A stretch of 64,000 nt of DNA from Neobacillus cucumis (GTDB lineage Bacteria; Bacillota; Bacilli; Bacillales_B; DSM-18226): contig NZ_JAEHGC010000001.1 of NCBI RefSeq assembly GCF_016107705.1, positions 372,001-436,000 on the forward strand, read 5' to 3'. The translations under genes were made by a program, and so were the position numbers. Position 1 is the first letter of the stretch, and each line of letters opens with the position of its first letter. Shown one piece after another: positions 27,348-38,177 of this stretch. The notes below the pieces were generated by a model, which saw nothing but the letters and a program-made list of their open reading frames with translations, searched no databases and had not been told where the DNA came from.

Positions 27348-28634
27348 CTTGATAAGTGAATGTAGATGGTCAAAAAAGTTCGGATAGGAAACGGAGATTG
27401 CTTCCGGATTTTCAAGAACCACTTCTTCCTTACATAGCAGTGAAGCAATTGCCAGCATCATTCCGATTCGGTGGTCACCATGGCTGGACACTTTTCCACC
27501 CTTAAGTTCTGACTTTCCATAAATAATCATGCCATCCTCCGTTGCTTCAATGGAGGCACCTAATTTATTTAACTCATTAACAACCGTGTCAATCCGATTA
27601 GTTTCCTTCACCTTCAGTTCTTCCGCATCCTTAATGATTGTAGTACCTTCAGCTTGAGAAGCCAATAGGGCGATAATCGGAATTTCATCGATTAATCTTG
27701 GAATAATCTCTCCTTGCACGACCGTCCCCTTAAGTTTAGAGGTTTTAATTACAATATCCCCAACAGGTTCAAAAGAACTTTCATCCTGTACTTGAATTTG
27801 TATGTCTGCGCCCATTGCTTGCATAACCTCAATAATACCGGTTCGGGTAGGGTTTAACCCAACATTTCTTAAGGTAATTTCACTACCTTCTACAATCGCA
27901 CCGGCAACAAGGAAAAAGGCTGCAGATGAAATATCACCTGGAACATGAATCGTTGCTGCTTTTAGCTGTTGACCGCCTCTTACCCTAATTGTGAGATTGT
28001 CTTTTTCAATTTCACCGCCAAACTTTCGGATCATTCTTTCTGTATGATCCCTCGTTTCTGCCGGTTCAATAAGGGTTGTTTCCCCTTCAGCCTGAAGCCC
28101 GGCTAAAATAAGCGCAGACTTCACTTGTGCACTCGCAACTGGCAATTCATAGGTAAATGACTTAAGTTTACCGCCACGAAGTGATAAAGGCGTGTAAGCA
28201 CCGTTCTCGCGCCCGTCTATTTGTGCACCCATTTGCTTTAGTGGATTGGTTACCCTTGTCATTGGTCTTTTACCAATTGATTTATCACCAATCAGCGAAT
28301 TAAAAAAAGGTCTGCCGGCAAGAATTCCCATTAGTAAGCGAATCGTCGTTCCAGAGTTTCCTACATCTAATAGTTCGTTTGGCTCATTTAACCCTTCAAA
28401 GCCTTTTCCAATAATCTGTAATTCGTTACCCTTAACAGAAATGGTCACTCCAAGCTTTCTAAAGCAAGAAATTGTACTTAAACAGTCCTCACCAAGTAAG
28501 AAATTCGTTACCATGGTTTCTCCATGGGCAATTGACCCAAACATTACGGAGCGGTGGGAGATTGATTTATCTCCCGGAATCTCAATTTCCCCTATTAAGC
28601 CTTTTATGTTCGTTTGTAATTGTATATCTTTCAT
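27345..28634 (-). CDS. aroA: 3-phosphoshikimate 1-carboxyvinyltransferase (EPSP synthase)
   Basis: Sixth shikimate step, joining PEP and shikimate-3-phosphate (named aroE in B. subtilis). The 429-aa protein shows [31 protein letters not shown], and the C-terminal RDHTERMI and [13 protein letters not shown] motifs. The LDVGNSGTT loop with the Ala-type downstream sequence LAGRP rather than Gly suggests a class II enzyme, though I cannot be certain. It is the last gene of aroC-aroB-aroH-hisC-tyrA-aroA. Confidence 0.96.
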   Translation of the reverse strand: MKDIQLQTNIKGLIGEIEIPGDKSISHRSVMFGSIAHGETMVTNFLLGEDCLSTISCFRKLGVTISVKGNELQIIGKGFEGLNEPNELLDVGNSGTTIRLLMGILAGRPFFNSLIGDKSIGKRPMTRVTNPLKQMGAQIDGRENGAYTPLSLRGGKLKSFTYELPVASAQVKSALILAGLQAEGETTLIEPAETRDHTERMIRKFGGEIEKDNLTIRVRGGQQLKAATIHVPGDISSAAFFLVAGAIVEGSEITLRNVGLNPTRTGIIEVMQAMGADIQIQVQDESSFEPVGDIVIKTSKLKGTVVQGEIIPRLIDEIPIIALLASQAEGTTIIKDAEELKVKETNRIDTVVNELNKLGASIEATEDGMIIYGKSELKGGKVSSHGDHRIGMMLAIASLLCKEEVVLENPEAISVSYPNFFDHLHSLIK

Positions 28635-28647
28635 AACATCACCTTTT

Positions 28648-29751
28648 TTACCCTATAGATGTTTCGTAGCTAGAATAAGTGGCAATACATTGTTCAGCTC
28701 TTTCACGATCTTCTTCTGTTTGAAAGCTGATAACAAGAATCCCATATATTTCTTCTCTCGTTTCAATGATCCGAATATTGGTAATACTGATTTTTTCCTT
28801 GGCAAGATAACCAGTCACTTCTGAAATAACCCCCGGATAGTCAGGAACATCCACATATAAATCATAAAAAGCCGGAATAGCTCCCTTTTCCCTAACAGGC
28901 AGGCGGTCGCGAAATTGTTTCGCTTGTTGAAAGTATTGAAAAATGGCCTGAGAGTTTTCTTCTTCCAATAAATTTTTAACCCCATTCATTTCTGCTTGCC
29001 ATTGATCGAGAAGACCAATTAGTATCTCCCGATTATTCAATAAGATATCCTTCCACATTTCCGGACTGCTTGAGGCTATCCTGGTTATATCTCTGAAGCC
29101 CCCAGCTGCCAACCGTGGAATCAGCGTCTCTTCTGAAGCCAATTTTTCCGTCTGACGAACAATCGATGCAGCAATAATATGTGGAAAATGACTGACGACC
29201 CCGGTAAGAAAATCATGGTTTTCAGGTGATATCGTTAAAAATTTAGCTCTAGTACCTTTAAGCCAAATTTTTAAATTTTCCAACCTAGTATTTTCGATAT
29301 GCCCTTCAGGAGTAAATAAATAAAATGCATTTTCAAATAAAATTTCTTTAGCAGCTGTAACACCACTTTTATGAGAACCAGCCATCGGATGGCCGCCAAT
29401 AAAAGTAATACCTTTTTCTCTTAAGCTATTTGCACTCGAAACAATTTTTCTTTTTGTACTTCCAGTGTCTGTCACAATGACTTCTGGATTCAATGGTAGT
29501 TCAGACAGAAGTTCAATAATTGCTTTTGTTTCGTTTACAGGTGCTGAAATAATAATTAAATCAGCAGAAAGAGCACCTTCCTGGATACTTTCAGCTGCGG
29601 TATCAATTACACCCAGCATTTTTGCCAAACGTGCCTGCTCAGAATTTATATCAAATCCGATTATCGTTGTTTCTTTATGTTCCTTTTTTATACATAACGC
29701 TAGGGAACCGCCAATTAGCCCTAATCCAATGACAAAAACACGGCCTTTCAA
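28648..29751 (-). CDS. tyrA: Prephenate dehydrogenase
   Basis: NAD-dependent oxidative decarboxylation of prephenate to 4-hydroxyphenylpyruvate for tyrosine. The 367-aa protein has the Rossmann motif [12 protein letters not shown], the catalytic region [12 protein letters not shown] and a C-terminal ACT domain (about 295-365) for feedback control. TTG start at 29751, 6 nt after GGAGGAG. It lies 11 nt after hisC and 13 nt before aroA. Confidence 0.96.
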   Translation of the reverse strand: MKGRVFVIGLGLIGGSLALCIKKEHKETTIIGFDINSEQARLAKMLGVIDTAAESIQEGALSADLIIISAPVNETKAIIELLSELPLNPEVIVTDTGSTKRKIVSSANSLREKGITFIGGHPMAGSHKSGVTAAKEILFENAFYLFTPEGHIENTRLENLKIWLKGTRAKFLTISPENHDFLTGVVSHFPHIIAASIVRQTEKLASEETLIPRLAAGGFRDITRIASSSPEMWKDILLNNREILIGLLDQWQAEMNGVKNLLEEENSQAIFQYFQQAKQFRDRLPVREKGAIPAFYDLYVDVPDYPGVISEVTGYLAKEKISITNIRIIETREEIYGILVISFQTEEDRERAEQCIATYSSYETSIG

Positions 29752-29762
29752 AAAAACTCCTC

Positions 29763-30875
29763 CTACTTCCCCTGGTGCTGTTCCACACGGCTTTCACGCA
29801 GGAACTCCTTCAGCACCTTTAGTAAACCTTCATTTTGTTCAAAAGAACCAACTGTAATCCTAACAGAGGTTGGGAATCCAAGTGCCTTTCCAGAACGAAC
29901 TATATACCCACGCTCAAGTAGATATTGAAAGACCTTGTCCCCATCCTCATTAAAATCAATCAAAATAAAGTTTGTTTGTGATGGATAATAGGTAAGTTGA
30001 TTTTGCTCACAAAATTGATAATACTGCTCGAGACCTTTTCTATTTACCGTTCGACATTCCTCAACAAATTCCTTATCCGAAAGTGCCGCTGCGGCTGCAA
30101 GCTGTCCAAAGGAACTTACGTTAAATGGCTCTCTGGCAGGTTCTAAAGCTTTAATAATTTTAGGGTTGGCAACACCATATCCAATCCGGAGCGATGCTAA
30201 ACCATAAATTTTTGAAAAAGTTCTTAACACAATTAAATTTTGATATTTTCTCGTTAATACAATTGAATCATAATAATCATCTGCCACAGCATATTCAAAG
30301 TAAGCCTCATCAAGGACAACCAGAACTTCAGGCGGAACATTATCTAGAAATGAAACTAATTTATTTTCAGGGATATATGTACCTGTAGGGTTGTTTGGAC
30401 TACATACCCAAACAATATTTGTTTTGTCATCAATAGCCTTTAGCATTCCATCTAAATCATGATCCCCATTGATTAATGGAACTTCCTTAATAACGGCCCC
30501 TTCTATCACTGCATTATGTTTGTACTGTGAAAAAGTTGGGGCTGCCATGACTGTACTGGCCTCAGGATGAAGCAATGCTCTTGAGATAATTTGAATAAGG
30601 TTATCGGAACCATTACCAAAGATTAGTTCTTCCTGTTCAACCTGTAAAAAAGCAGCCAAAGATTCCCTAAGATTGGTTGCGTATCCATCAGGATAAATGG
30701 CAAAACCAACCTCATGTGATTGAAGCGCAGAAAGCACCTTCTTTGAACATCCAAATGGGTTTTCATTTGATGCAAGTTTAACAATTTGGTCAAGATTATA
30801 TTGTCTTTTTACTGAATCTATCGATTTTCCCGGCTGGTACGGAGTCAACGTTAATAATTGTTCTTTCCATCTCAT
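29763..30875 (-). CDS. hisC: Histidinol-phosphate aminotransferase
   Basis: PLP enzyme of histidine synthesis; in Bacillus the copy in the aro operon also transaminates phenylpyruvate and hydroxyphenylpyruvate. LASNENPFG, CSPNNPTGTYI, DEAYFEYA and the PLP lysine in TFSKIYGLASLRIGY are present. The ATG at 30875 with GGGTGGAG gives 370 aa and a family-like start MRWKEQLLTLTPYQPGK. In B. subtilis trpEDCFBA lies between aroH and hisC; here the two are 36 nt apart. Confidence 0.95.
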   Translation of the reverse strand: MRWKEQLLTLTPYQPGKSIDSVKRQYNLDQIVKLASNENPFGCSKKVLSALQSHEVGFAIYPDGYATNLRESLAAFLQVEQEELIFGNGSDNLIQIISRALLHPEASTVMAAPTFSQYKHNAVIEGAVIKEVPLINGDHDLDGMLKAIDDKTNIVWVCSPNNPTGTYIPENKLVSFLDNVPPEVLVVLDEAYFEYAVADDYYDSIVLTRKYQNLIVLRTFSKIYGLASLRIGYGVANPKIIKALEPAREPFNVSSFGQLAAAAALSDKEFVEECRTVNRKGLEQYYQFCEQNQLTYYPSQTNFILIDFNEDGDKVFQYLLERGYIVRSGKALGFPTSVRITVGSFEQNEGLLKVLKEFLRESRVEQHQGK

Positions 30876-30911
30876 TTTTCTCCACCCCATTGTAAAAATT
30901 TTGTTGAGTTT

Positions 30912-31286
30912 TTAAAGTTCACTACTGCTGTCTAAGTCAGGTCTTAATACTTTCGCATCTCTTAAATAGACATGGTTGATTTCTTCTTGTAATTTTTCCG
31001 TATTCACATGCATCATAATTCTCACACACATTTTTAACGAATTTGGGACGGGTAATTCCCGCATACACATTACAGGTACATAGGTCCATCCGGAAAATTT
31101 CCGTAATGCCTTTGCTGGAAATGCTGCATCCACGTCCTCAGTTGTTGAGATAAAAACAGATGCAACAGAAGTTGGGTGAATCTGATTGCTATCAATGACC
31201 TCTTTGACGAGCTCTTCAGTTGCAGAAACAATCTCATCCTCTGTATTTCTACTAACTGTAATCGCTCCCCTCACCCCTCTAATCAT
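30912..31286 (-). CDS. aroH: Chorismate mutase, AroH class
   Basis: Monofunctional 124-aa chorismate mutase that makes prephenate. R7 (MIRGVRGA), the region SVFISTTEDVDAAFPAKALR and CMRELPVPNSLKMCVRIM with the catalytic Glu and Arg follow the B. subtilis enzyme closely. It is third in the aro operon. Confidence 0.96.
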   Translation of the reverse strand: MIRGVRGAITVSRNTEDEIVSATEELVKEVIDSNQIHPTSVASVFISTTEDVDAAFPAKALRKFSGWTYVPVMCMRELPVPNSLKMCVRIMMHVNTEKLQEEINHVYLRDAKVLRPDLDSSSEL

Positions 31287-31303
31287 GAAAAGTTCCCCCT
31301 TGA

Positions 31304-32374
31304 TTAAAAACTATTAAGTTCTTTTAATAATAAATCTTCAGGAATTTCCTGGAGATTTGGTTTACCAATTTGTTCTAGTAAAACAAATCGGATCGTTTCA
31401 CCGATTGTTTTTTTATCTTGTTTCATTTTTCCTATTAATTGTTCAATCACTAATCCATCTGGTATTTTAGTCTCATAGCCAAGGCTTTCAACCCATGAGA
31501 TAAATTCATGTAAATTAAATGAAAGATGGTTGATTTCATTACTGAGCTTTAACGCAAATACCATCCCAATCATAACCGCTTCTCCATGGGTAAAATTACC
31601 ATAACCCATTTCTGATTCAATGGCATGTCCTAGGGTATGTCCAAAATTCAAATAGGCTCGAATCCCTGTTTCTTTTTCATCTTTTGAAACAAATTCGTTT
31701 TTGATGGCAATCCCTTTTGTTAATGAATAGGTTAACTGCTCGGTTGTGATAGCGGTAAGATCACTTATATTGGTTTTAAGCCAAAGATAAAAGTCAGGAT
31801 CGTTAATGAGCGAGTGTTTAATAACTTCTGCAAATCCAGAGCGGATTTCCCGCTCCGGTAATGTAGAGAGTAGCTCAAGATCATAAAAAACGGCTTCAGG
31901 CTGATGAAAAGCACCAATCATATTTTTTCCCAATGGATGGTTAATGGCAACCTTCCCGCCAACCGCACTATCATGAGCTAAAATAGTTGTCGGAATTTGA
32001 ATAAATGGGATTCCCCTCATAAAAGAGGCAGCAACAAACCCAGATAAATCCCCGACTGCTCCACCACCTAAAGCAAGGATTAAAGATTTTCGGTCTAACC
32101 GATTTTCTAAAGCTGTCCCTAAAGCAGAATAATAAACATCGAAGGTTTTAGCCTTCTCCCCACTTGGCGCAGTAAAGATTACCGGCTCCCAAGGCTTAAG
32201 ACAGTCTACTAGGTTTTCCAGATGAAGACTGCCAACAGTCTCATCTGTAATGATTAATAATTTCGTCAAATCGTTAAAATGCTTGTCTAAAAATGAACCA
32301 ATTTCCCTTCGAATCCCTTCGCCAACAAAAACTTGATAGCTTTTTGACTCTGTCTGAATTGGAATAATTTGCAT
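31304..32374 (-). CDS. aroB: 3-dehydroquinate synthase
   Basis: NAD- and metal-dependent second shikimate step, 356 aa. Visible motifs are FVGEGI, ALGGGAVGDLSGFVAASFMRG, HDSAVGGKVAINHPLGKN and the metal-site histidines in LNFGHTLGHAIE and HGEAVMIG. Its ATG overlaps the aroC stop by one base (TAATG). Confidence 0.97.
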   Translation of the reverse strand: MQIIPIQTESKSYQVFVGEGIRREIGSFLDKHFNDLTKLLIITDETVGSLHLENLVDCLKPWEPVIFTAPSGEKAKTFDVYYSALGTALENRLDRKSLILALGGGAVGDLSGFVAASFMRGIPFIQIPTTILAHDSAVGGKVAINHPLGKNMIGAFHQPEAVFYDLELLSTLPEREIRSGFAEVIKHSLINDPDFYLWLKTNISDLTAITTEQLTYSLTKGIAIKNEFVSKDEKETGIRAYLNFGHTLGHAIESEMGYGNFTHGEAVMIGMVFALKLSNEINHLSFNLHEFISWVESLGYETKIPDGLVIEQLIGKMKQDKKTIGETIRFVLLEQIGKPNLQEIPEDLLLKELNSF

Positions 32375-33552
32375 TAGAATTCCCTCGCATATTCCCGCTG
32401 TCTGTTAATTTCCTCAGCAAACGTATCAAAGCGATCGCTATAGAATTGCTCAACAAGTGCACTCGCAAGCTCCCAAGCCACCGCATTCTCTGCTACTACA
32501 GCTGCGGCAGGTACTGCACAACTGTCAGACCGTTCAATGCTTGCAGTGAACGGCTCCTTTGATTCGATGTCAACGCTCATCAGCGGCTTATAAAGCGTTG
32601 GGATTGGTTTCATAACTCCGCGGACAACGATCGGCATACCTGTCGTCATACCGCCCTCAAAGCCTCCAAGACGATTGGTTTTTCTGTAATATCCCTTTTC
32701 CTCGTTCCATGCAATCTCATCATGAACCTCACTGCCAGGCTTTCTTGCCGCCTCAAAGCCAATACCAATTTCGACCCCTTTAAACGCATTAATTCCAACA
32801 ATTGCAGCGGCTAATTTTGAGTCTAATTTTCGATCATAATGTACATAGCTTCCAACCCCTGTCGGCATTCCTGTTGCAATAACCTCTACAACTCCACCGA
32901 TGGAATCGCCATTTTTCTTTGCATCATCTATCGCAGCCATCATTTTCTGTGCTGCTTCCGCATCTGCACAACGAACAGGCGATTGTTCAGTCGTTTCCTT
33001 AAGGGCCTCATAGGTTATAGATGGGTCAACTTCTGCCTTAATTCCGGCAATTTCAACGACATGCGAAATAAGCTCAATCCCTACTAATGACAAAAGCTTC
33101 TTTGCCACAGCACCGGCTGCAACTCTTACTGTTGTTTCACGTGCAGATGAGCGTTCAAGAACATTCCTCATATCACCATGACCATATTTAATTGCCCCGT
33201 TTAAATCTGCATGTCCGGGACGGGGCCGTGTAATTTTTCTTTTAATTTCATCCTCTTCCCCTTCAAGAAGCGGATCTGCCCCCATTATATTCGTCCAGTG
33301 CTTCCAGTCATTATTTTTCACCACTAAAGCAACTGGTGAACCAAGGGTATACCCATGACGAATTCCTGATGCGATTTCCACTGTATCTTTTTCAATTTGC
33401 ATTCTCCGGCCACGGCCATAACCTTTTTGTCTTCTTGCTAATTCCTCATTTATGTCATTGGCTAACAACGGCATACCCGCAGGAAGACCTTCGATGATGG
33501 TAGTTAATTGAGGTCCATGGGATTCTCCTGCTGTTAAATATCTCATTCCCAT
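32374..33552 (-). CDS. aroC: Chorismate synthase
   Basis: FMN-dependent last step of the shikimate pathway (aroF in B. subtilis), 392 aa. [48 protein letters not shown] and the C-terminal [10 protein letters not shown] motif are typical. ATG 33552 is 9 nt from AGGGAG; a second ATG two codons on is less well placed. It is the first gene of the aro operon. Confidence 0.97.
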   Translation of the reverse strand: MGMRYLTAGESHGPQLTTIIEGLPAGMPLLANDINEELARRQKGYGRGRRMQIEKDTVEIASGIRHGYTLGSPVALVVKNNDWKHWTNIMGADPLLEGEEDEIKRKITRPRPGHADLNGAIKYGHGDMRNVLERSSARETTVRVAAGAVAKKLLSLVGIELISHVVEIAGIKAEVDPSITYEALKETTEQSPVRCADAEAAQKMMAAIDDAKKNGDSIGGVVEVIATGMPTGVGSYVHYDRKLDSKLAAAIVGINAFKGVEIGIGFEAARKPGSEVHDEIAWNEEKGYYRKTNRLGGFEGGMTTGMPIVVRGVMKPIPTLYKPLMSVDIESKEPFTASIERSDSCAVPAAAVVAENAVAWELASALVEQFYSDRFDTFAEEINRQREYAREF

Positions 33553-33667
33553 TTGTTCTTTCTCCCTTCAACTCATTAAAGAATTATTTATCAATATAAC
33601 ATATCCTGATCAATAAACATAGTAAAACTATTCCGAAAATAGGGAAAAAATATTTGAAATCGCATAC

Positions 33668-33707
33668 AAAAAGGCACTTGTATAAAAATTATACAAGTGC
33701 CCTTTTT
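33668..33707. terminator. Terminator between ndk and aroC
   Basis: Perfect 12-bp stem, 33673-33684 with 33690-33701, flanked by A- and T-runs. It ends ndk on the minus strand. Confidence 0.92.
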
Positions 33708-33716
33708 AAAACTATT

Positions 33717-34163
33717 TTAATAAATCCATTCATTTACAGGCTTAGTGTATTCAACCAATTCATTTTCTTTAAAGAAAATGCCGATTTCGCGCTCTGCACT
33801 TGCAGGTGAATCAGAACCATGGATAACGTTTTTACCAACTGTTATACCGAAATCGCCGCGGATCGTTCCAGGTGCTGCATCTTTTGGATTAGTAGAACCC
33901 ATCATTTGACGTGCAGTCGCAATTACGTTTTCACCTTGCCAAACCATTGCAAAAACCGGACTGGATGTAATGAAATCAACTAATTCGCCAAAGAAAGGGC
34001 GTTCTTTGTGCTCACCATAATGCTCTTCAGCAACTTCTTTTGGAATGCTCATTAATTTTGCTCCAACAAGTTGGAATCCTTTTTTTTCAAAACGTGCAAC
34101 GATTTCGCCAATTAGGTTACGTTGTACGCCATCAGGTTTTACCATTAAATATGTTCTTTCCAT
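33717..34163 (-). CDS. ndk: Nucleoside diphosphate kinase
   Basis: Balances NTP/dNTP pools by phosphate transfer via a phospho-His. The 148-aa protein has the active-site [16 protein letters not shown] with the catalytic His and the nucleotide-binding [13 protein letters not shown]. Monocistronic: terminator downstream, and a possible TTGCGA-17-TACTAT promoter upstream on the minus strand near 34210-34245. Confidence 0.97.
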   Translation of the reverse strand: MERTYLMVKPDGVQRNLIGEIVARFEKKGFQLVGAKLMSIPKEVAEEHYGEHKERPFFGELVDFITSSPVFAMVWQGENVIATARQMMGSTNPKDAAPGTIRGDFGITVGKNVIHGSDSPASAEREIGIFFKENELVEYTKPVNEWIY

Positions 34164-34259
34164 AATCCCACTCCTAAATCATTATGTATATGATTGTCAT
34201 TAAAAAGCAATCAACGAAAATAGTATCATTTTTTTGGTAATTTCGCAAGACCGGAAAAT

Positions 34260-35222
34260 CTAGAACTTGCGTCTTCCAATATACTTCGCAATATCTCGAA
34301 GCGTTTTCTTTGCTTTATTCGTAGGCAGTTCTTCAAGAACAGCCAAGGCTTTATCAAGATAAAGATCACTCAATGCAATTGATTTTTCAATCGCTCCTGA
34401 TTGTTTAATCAGGGTAATGATTTCGCTTATCTGATCTGGCTGAGTATTCTCATTCACTTTAATGATTTCCTCACGAATTTTCTCGTTTTCCATTGCATAC
34501 AAAACCGGGGCTGTGATGTTTCCTTGCAATAAATCACTTCCTGCTGGTTTGCCTAACTCTGCCTCAGAAGCAGTAAAATCCAAAATATCATCAGTTATTT
34601 GAAAGGACATCCCCACATAATATCCAAAACGGTATAAGTTTTTATGGACAGATTCGCTGGCACCTGCGGCAATAGCCCCTAATTGACAACTTGCAGCAAT
34701 CAACAAGGCCGTTTTCCGCTTAATCCTTCGGAAATAATCACGGAAATTTTGATTAAAACGGTATTTATCCTTGATTTGTTGAATTTCGCCAATTGTAACC
34801 TCTACAATCGTATTGGCCAAAATTTTATGCGCTGCAGGATCTTTAATATTAGACATTAATTCAAGTGAAAGAGCAAAAACAAAATCACCTGTATACATGG
34901 CAATCTGATTATCCCATTTTGATTTTACCGTTGGCTGCCCTCTTCGAAGATCAGCATCATCAATTACATCATCATGAACAAGTGAAGCCATATGGATAAG
35001 TTCTAAAGCAACTGCAACGTCTTTCATTGTCTCAATATCATAATGTCCAAATTTTCCTGCAAGCAAAACAAAAATAGGACGAATTCTTTTTCCTCCAGCT
35101 TGAAGTGTATGCATCGAAGCCTGCTTTAAAAGAAACGAGTCTGACTTAATCGTTTCTTCAAGCTTCTTTTCAATTACGTTGATATCCGAATTCAAAAATG
35201 AATACATCATTTTTAATTTCAT
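34260..35222 (-). CDS. hepT: Heptaprenyl diphosphate synthase component II
   Basis: Catalytic subunit that makes the C35 side chain of menaquinone-7. The 320-aa trans-prenyltransferase has GGKRIRP, the first Asp-rich motif LVHDDVIDDADLRRG and the second ITDDILDFT. GGTG precedes the ATG. The hepS-menG-hepT order (gerC operon) is conserved in Bacillus. Confidence 0.96.
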   Translation of the reverse strand: MKLKMMYSFLNSDINVIEKKLEETIKSDSFLLKQASMHTLQAGGKRIRPIFVLLAGKFGHYDIETMKDVAVALELIHMASLVHDDVIDDADLRRGQPTVKSKWDNQIAMYTGDFVFALSLELMSNIKDPAAHKILANTIVEVTIGEIQQIKDKYRFNQNFRDYFRRIKRKTALLIAASCQLGAIAAGASESVHKNLYRFGYYVGMSFQITDDILDFTASEAELGKPAGSDLLQGNITAPVLYAMENEKIREEIIKVNENTQPDQISEIITLIKQSGAIEKSIALSDLYLDKALAVLEELPTNKAKKTLRDIAKYIGRRKF

Positions 35223-35262
35223 TTGTATTCACCAGCTTTTCATCCTGTCTACATATAATCTA

Positions 35263-35967
35263 TCAGTTCTTATACCCAAAATGAACGGCAGCTGCGCCCC
35301 CGCTATAGGGTCTATAGAAAACATTCTTAAAGCCTGCAGTCTCAAACATTCGGGCAAGCTCCCTCATGCCCGGAAAATCCTTTGCAGATTCATGAAGCCA
35401 TGAATACTCATTATAGCTTTTTGCAAATAGCTTTCCAAATAAAGGCATAATATAGTGAAAATAAAAATAAAACAGCTGTCGATATCCAATCAATGTGGGC
35501 TGTGATGTTTCAAGACATACTGCAACCCCACCAGGTTTCAAAACGCGGTTCATCTCTTTTAAAACCTGCAAGTAATCCGGTACATTCCTTAATCCAAAAC
35601 CAATTGTCACATAATCAAAACTTTGGTCTGGGAATGGAAGTTCCATCGCATTACCGTGAATTAATTTAACTTGATTCAAACCTAAATGATTAACTTTTTC
35701 CTGGCCAACCTTAAGCATGTTTTTGCTGAAATCCAACCCAACAACTTCACCGGAAGGGCCTACTGCTTCAGCTAGTGCAATCGTCCAGTCTCCCGTTCCA
35801 CAGCAAACATCAAGGGCTTTTGAACCAGGTTTAACTTTCATCCTATTCATCGTGTCCTTCCGCCACTTTATATGCTGTTGAAAACTTATCACAGAGTTCA
35901 TCTTGTCATAGTTATCAGAAATCTTTTCAAAAACCTTATGAACCCGCTGTTCTTTCGATTGCTGCAT
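35263..35967 (-). CDS. menG: Demethylmenaquinone methyltransferase
   Basis: SAM-dependent C-methylation in the last step of menaquinone synthesis (UbiE/MenG family), 234 aa. [21 protein letters not shown] is the SAM-binding motif I, and [15 protein letters not shown] is the family signature. It follows hepS by 2 nt with GGAGGAAGGG in the hepS end, so it is coupled. Confidence 0.96.
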   Translation of the reverse strand: MQQSKEQRVHKVFEKISDNYDKMNSVISFQQHIKWRKDTMNRMKVKPGSKALDVCCGTGDWTIALAEAVGPSGEVVGLDFSKNMLKVGQEKVNHLGLNQVKLIHGNAMELPFPDQSFDYVTIGFGLRNVPDYLQVLKEMNRVLKPGGVAVCLETSQPTLIGYRQLFYFYFHYIMPLFGKLFAKSYNEYSWLHESAKDFPGMRELARMFETAGFKNVFYRPYSGGAAAVHFGYKN

Positions 35968-35969
35968 GA

Positions 35970-36782
35970 TTACCCTTCCTCCACAAAAGTTTTTGCAATT
36001 GGCTGTGCTCGATCTAGAATAAAGGAAATTCGCTGTTCAAGTAATTCATTTAAATAAGGAAACTGATTTTTTCCTTTTTCAATCAATTGTTTTGTTTTAT
36101 TAATATAGCGATCACAAATCATTAGCAGGTCCTGCTGCTGATCGCTCGATAAATTTGTTGATTGCTGTTCATTATAGGGAAAAATAATATTTTTTAGTCC
36201 TTCAAATAATAATGAACTGCCGTATTGAAGATATTGTTTTTTCTCCGTTAAAAGACGCTTAACGAAGAATAAATTTTCGAAAAACTCAGTCCAAGCATCT
36301 CCTTGAAAATATTCAGTGAGCTTGATTAGTAAAGAACTTTCAATCCTTTTTATACTCATCATCAGCTTGTCAATTGTATCCGCTTCTCTATGGTAAACCG
36401 ATATTTTATTTTCATTAATTTCCTTAATTCCTTCAGAAAGTGCTTTTATAACCAAAATATCTTCTGATTCAGCAAGAAGTTTATAATATAGACCACTGAA
36501 ATAATCCCCTGCTAAAACAGTTAATTGACGGCTTTTTTCATCATCGGACGAAATCGAATTTTGTTCATGGGTATCAAGGGCAATTTGAATTAGCATTGTA
36601 GATAAACAGTAGTTTTTGACTTCCTTGTAAGACAATTCGAGTCCATCCATAATTGATAAAAGGATAAGAAGTTTATCCTCGTCAATAATGGGGGTTTCAA
36701 TATGTTTAAGCAAGTATGGGTCCAATACCCTTTGTTCAACCTGCTCTAGAATATCTGTAAATTTTTGTCGAATGTCTGACAC
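35970..36782 (-). CDS. hepS: Heptaprenyl diphosphate synthase component I
   Basis: Non-catalytic partner of HepT that sets the product length, 270 aa. The segment [22 protein letters not shown] with downstream AIKEINE-like [12 protein letters not shown] is the family hallmark. I use GTG 36782, about 9 nt after AAGG, rather than the GTG at 36791 which touches the ribosome site. It is first in hepS-menG-hepT. Confidence 0.9.
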   Translation of the reverse strand: MSDIRQKFTDILEQVEQRVLDPYLLKHIETPIIDEDKLLILLSIMDGLELSYKEVKNYCLSTMLIQIALDTHEQNSISSDDEKSRQLTVLAGDYFSGLYYKLLAESEDILVIKALSEGIKEINENKISVYHREADTIDKLMMSIKRIESSLLIKLTEYFQGDAWTEFFENLFFVKRLLTEKKQYLQYGSSLLFEGLKNIIFPYNEQQSTNLSSDQQQDLLMICDRYINKTKQLIEKGKNQFPYLNELLEQRISFILDRAQPIAKTFVEEG

Positions 36783-37020
36783 TCTAATCACCCTTGCTTC
36801 CCCAAAAAGTTTATATCTTTATTCTGTTATTTTCTAATAAACAGGAATATTCATGCCTGTTATTCAGCTAATTTCGGATAGTTTTAGATCCTTTTTTAAA
36901 CAACAGACACAATTATAGCATAAATGAATTACCCTGAGCGGAAATTCAAAAAATAAACACATTTTCAATGAAGGGAATAGATTAATCCTTTTGATATTGA
37001 AGGTAATCGATTTTCATCGA

Positions 37021-37257
37021 TCATTTTTTCATTTCACTTTCTAATTCGCCAAATTGGGTTAAAACCTTTGCGTTGCCCCTAATTTTAATTGCGGATGTAT
37101 GCTCCGTAAATTGGGCAATTAAAACCTCTCCCTTATCAAGCTTTTCAGAATGATGGAATCTAGTATCCGTTCCTCTTGTTAGACCGATTACATTTACTCC
37201 GTCATCTAAGGCTTTTATCACAACATAATCACTATTTTGGGATTGCCGTTTTTCCAA
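37021..37257 (-). CDS. mtrB: trp RNA-binding attenuation protein TRAP
   Basis: The 78-aa protein is a clear [24 protein letters not shown] and [27 protein letters not shown] include the tryptophan pocket and the RNA-binding Lys/Glu/Lys side of the 11-mer ring. TTG start at 37257, after AGGGGGG. It is cotranscribed with folE (28-nt gap). The trp operon that TRAP controls in B. subtilis is not at its usual place in this window; it may be elsewhere. Confidence 0.96.
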   Translation of the reverse strand: MEKRQSQNSDYVVIKALDDGVNVIGLTRGTDTRFHHSEKLDKGEVLIAQFTEHTSAIKIRGNAKVLTQFGELESEMKK

Positions 37258-37285
37258 TTATAATCCCCCCTAGCTTTTGGTTTTA

Positions 37286-37852
37286 CTAATTTTTAATTAA
37301 TGAAAGAATTTCAGAGCGTGCAATCGTATCATTCGCAAGTGTTCCACGAACAGCAGTCGTTACTGTTTTTGAGCCGGGTTTTTTTACCCCTCTCATCGTC
37401 ATACACATATGTTCAGCTTCCACAACGACCATTACACCATGCGGCTCAAGCTTTTCCATAATACTATCTGCAATGGTAGAGGTTATCCTTTCCTGAAGCT
37501 GCGGTCTCTTCGCAACGGCTTCTACTGCCCGTGCTAATTTACTTAGTCCGGTGACACGGCCGTTTTGTGGAATATAGGCAACATGAGCCTTCCCAAAGAA
37601 AGGTACAAGATGATGTTCACACATAGAATAAAACGGAATATCTTTAACTAATACTAATTCCTCATGATCCTCACTAAAAATAGTTTCAAAATGTTTTTTA
37701 GGATCCTCATTTAATCCGCTAAATACTTCCTCATACATTTTTGCTACACGTTTAGGTGTATCAAGTAAGCCTTCACGGTTTGGGTCCTCGCCAATTGCTT
37801 CTAATATTAAACGCACCGCCTCTTCGATTTGGGCACGATTTACATCTGACAT
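37286..37852 (-). CDS. folE: GTP cyclohydrolase I
   Basis: First step of folate synthesis, GTP to dihydroneopterin triphosphate (also called mtrA in Bacillus). The 188-aa protein shows the zinc site [18 protein letters not shown] and [13 protein letters not shown] 37852 is 7 nt after GGAGGA; the longer open frame is unlikely. First gene of folE-mtrB. Confidence 0.96.
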   Translation of the reverse strand: MSDVNRAQIEEAVRLILEAIGEDPNREGLLDTPKRVAKMYEEVFSGLNEDPKKHFETIFSEDHEELVLVKDIPFYSMCEHHLVPFFGKAHVAYIPQNGRVTGLSKLARAVEAVAKRPQLQERITSTIADSIMEKLEPHGVMVVVEAEHMCMTMRGVKKPGSKTVTTAVRGTLANDTIARSEILSLIKN

Positions 37853-37925
37853 GGTGATTCCTCCTACTGTATATCTGTCAAGTATATATGACACATACAT
37901 ATTAGCACAACCTTTTCACTACAGG

Positions 37926-38083
37926 CAAAAAAGAAAAGCGGAAGCGCCTTGGTCAGCCCCGAAAAGTGCTGGAGGTCCTGACGGTGAAGTCGTTCTTTGA
38001 CTTCATCGTCAGGACCGAAGCAACCTAAGAAAAAAGCAGTTCATTTTTTCCCTCGAGGGGCTAGGCGCTGGAGCTGGACATTT
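37926..38083. repeat. Dispersed-type palindromic intergenic element
   Basis: This GC-rich, gene-free stretch has nested inverted repeats: GCGCCT...AGCCCC near 37944 pairs with GGGGCTAGGCGC near 38058, and inside it TCCTGACG..TGAAGTC pairs with GACTTCA..CGTCAGGA (about 37975-38015). The outer sequences AGCGGAAGCGCC and GGCGCTGGAGCTGGAC are of a type I recognise from many Bacillus intergenic regions. It lies between folE and the hbs terminator. Mobility or function is unknown. Confidence 0.65.
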
Positions 38084-38108
38084 CCCGAAGCGATTTATTC
38101 TACTGAAT

Positions 38109-38140
38109 GAAAAAAGGTCATGGCTTTAACCATGACCTTA
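38109..38140 (-). terminator. Terminator after hbs
   Basis: AGGTCATGG (38115-38123) pairs with CCATGACCT (38130-38138); on the minus strand a T-run follows. Confidence 0.88.
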
Positions 38141-38177
38141 GCTCTTAAGCATTCGCTTAAAGCAATAAATTATGTAA

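Noticed and set aside
28246..28824. 192-codon plus-strand ORF over aroA/tyrA
   Set aside because: Antisense shadow of two clear enzyme genes, with no start signal and no recognisable protein.
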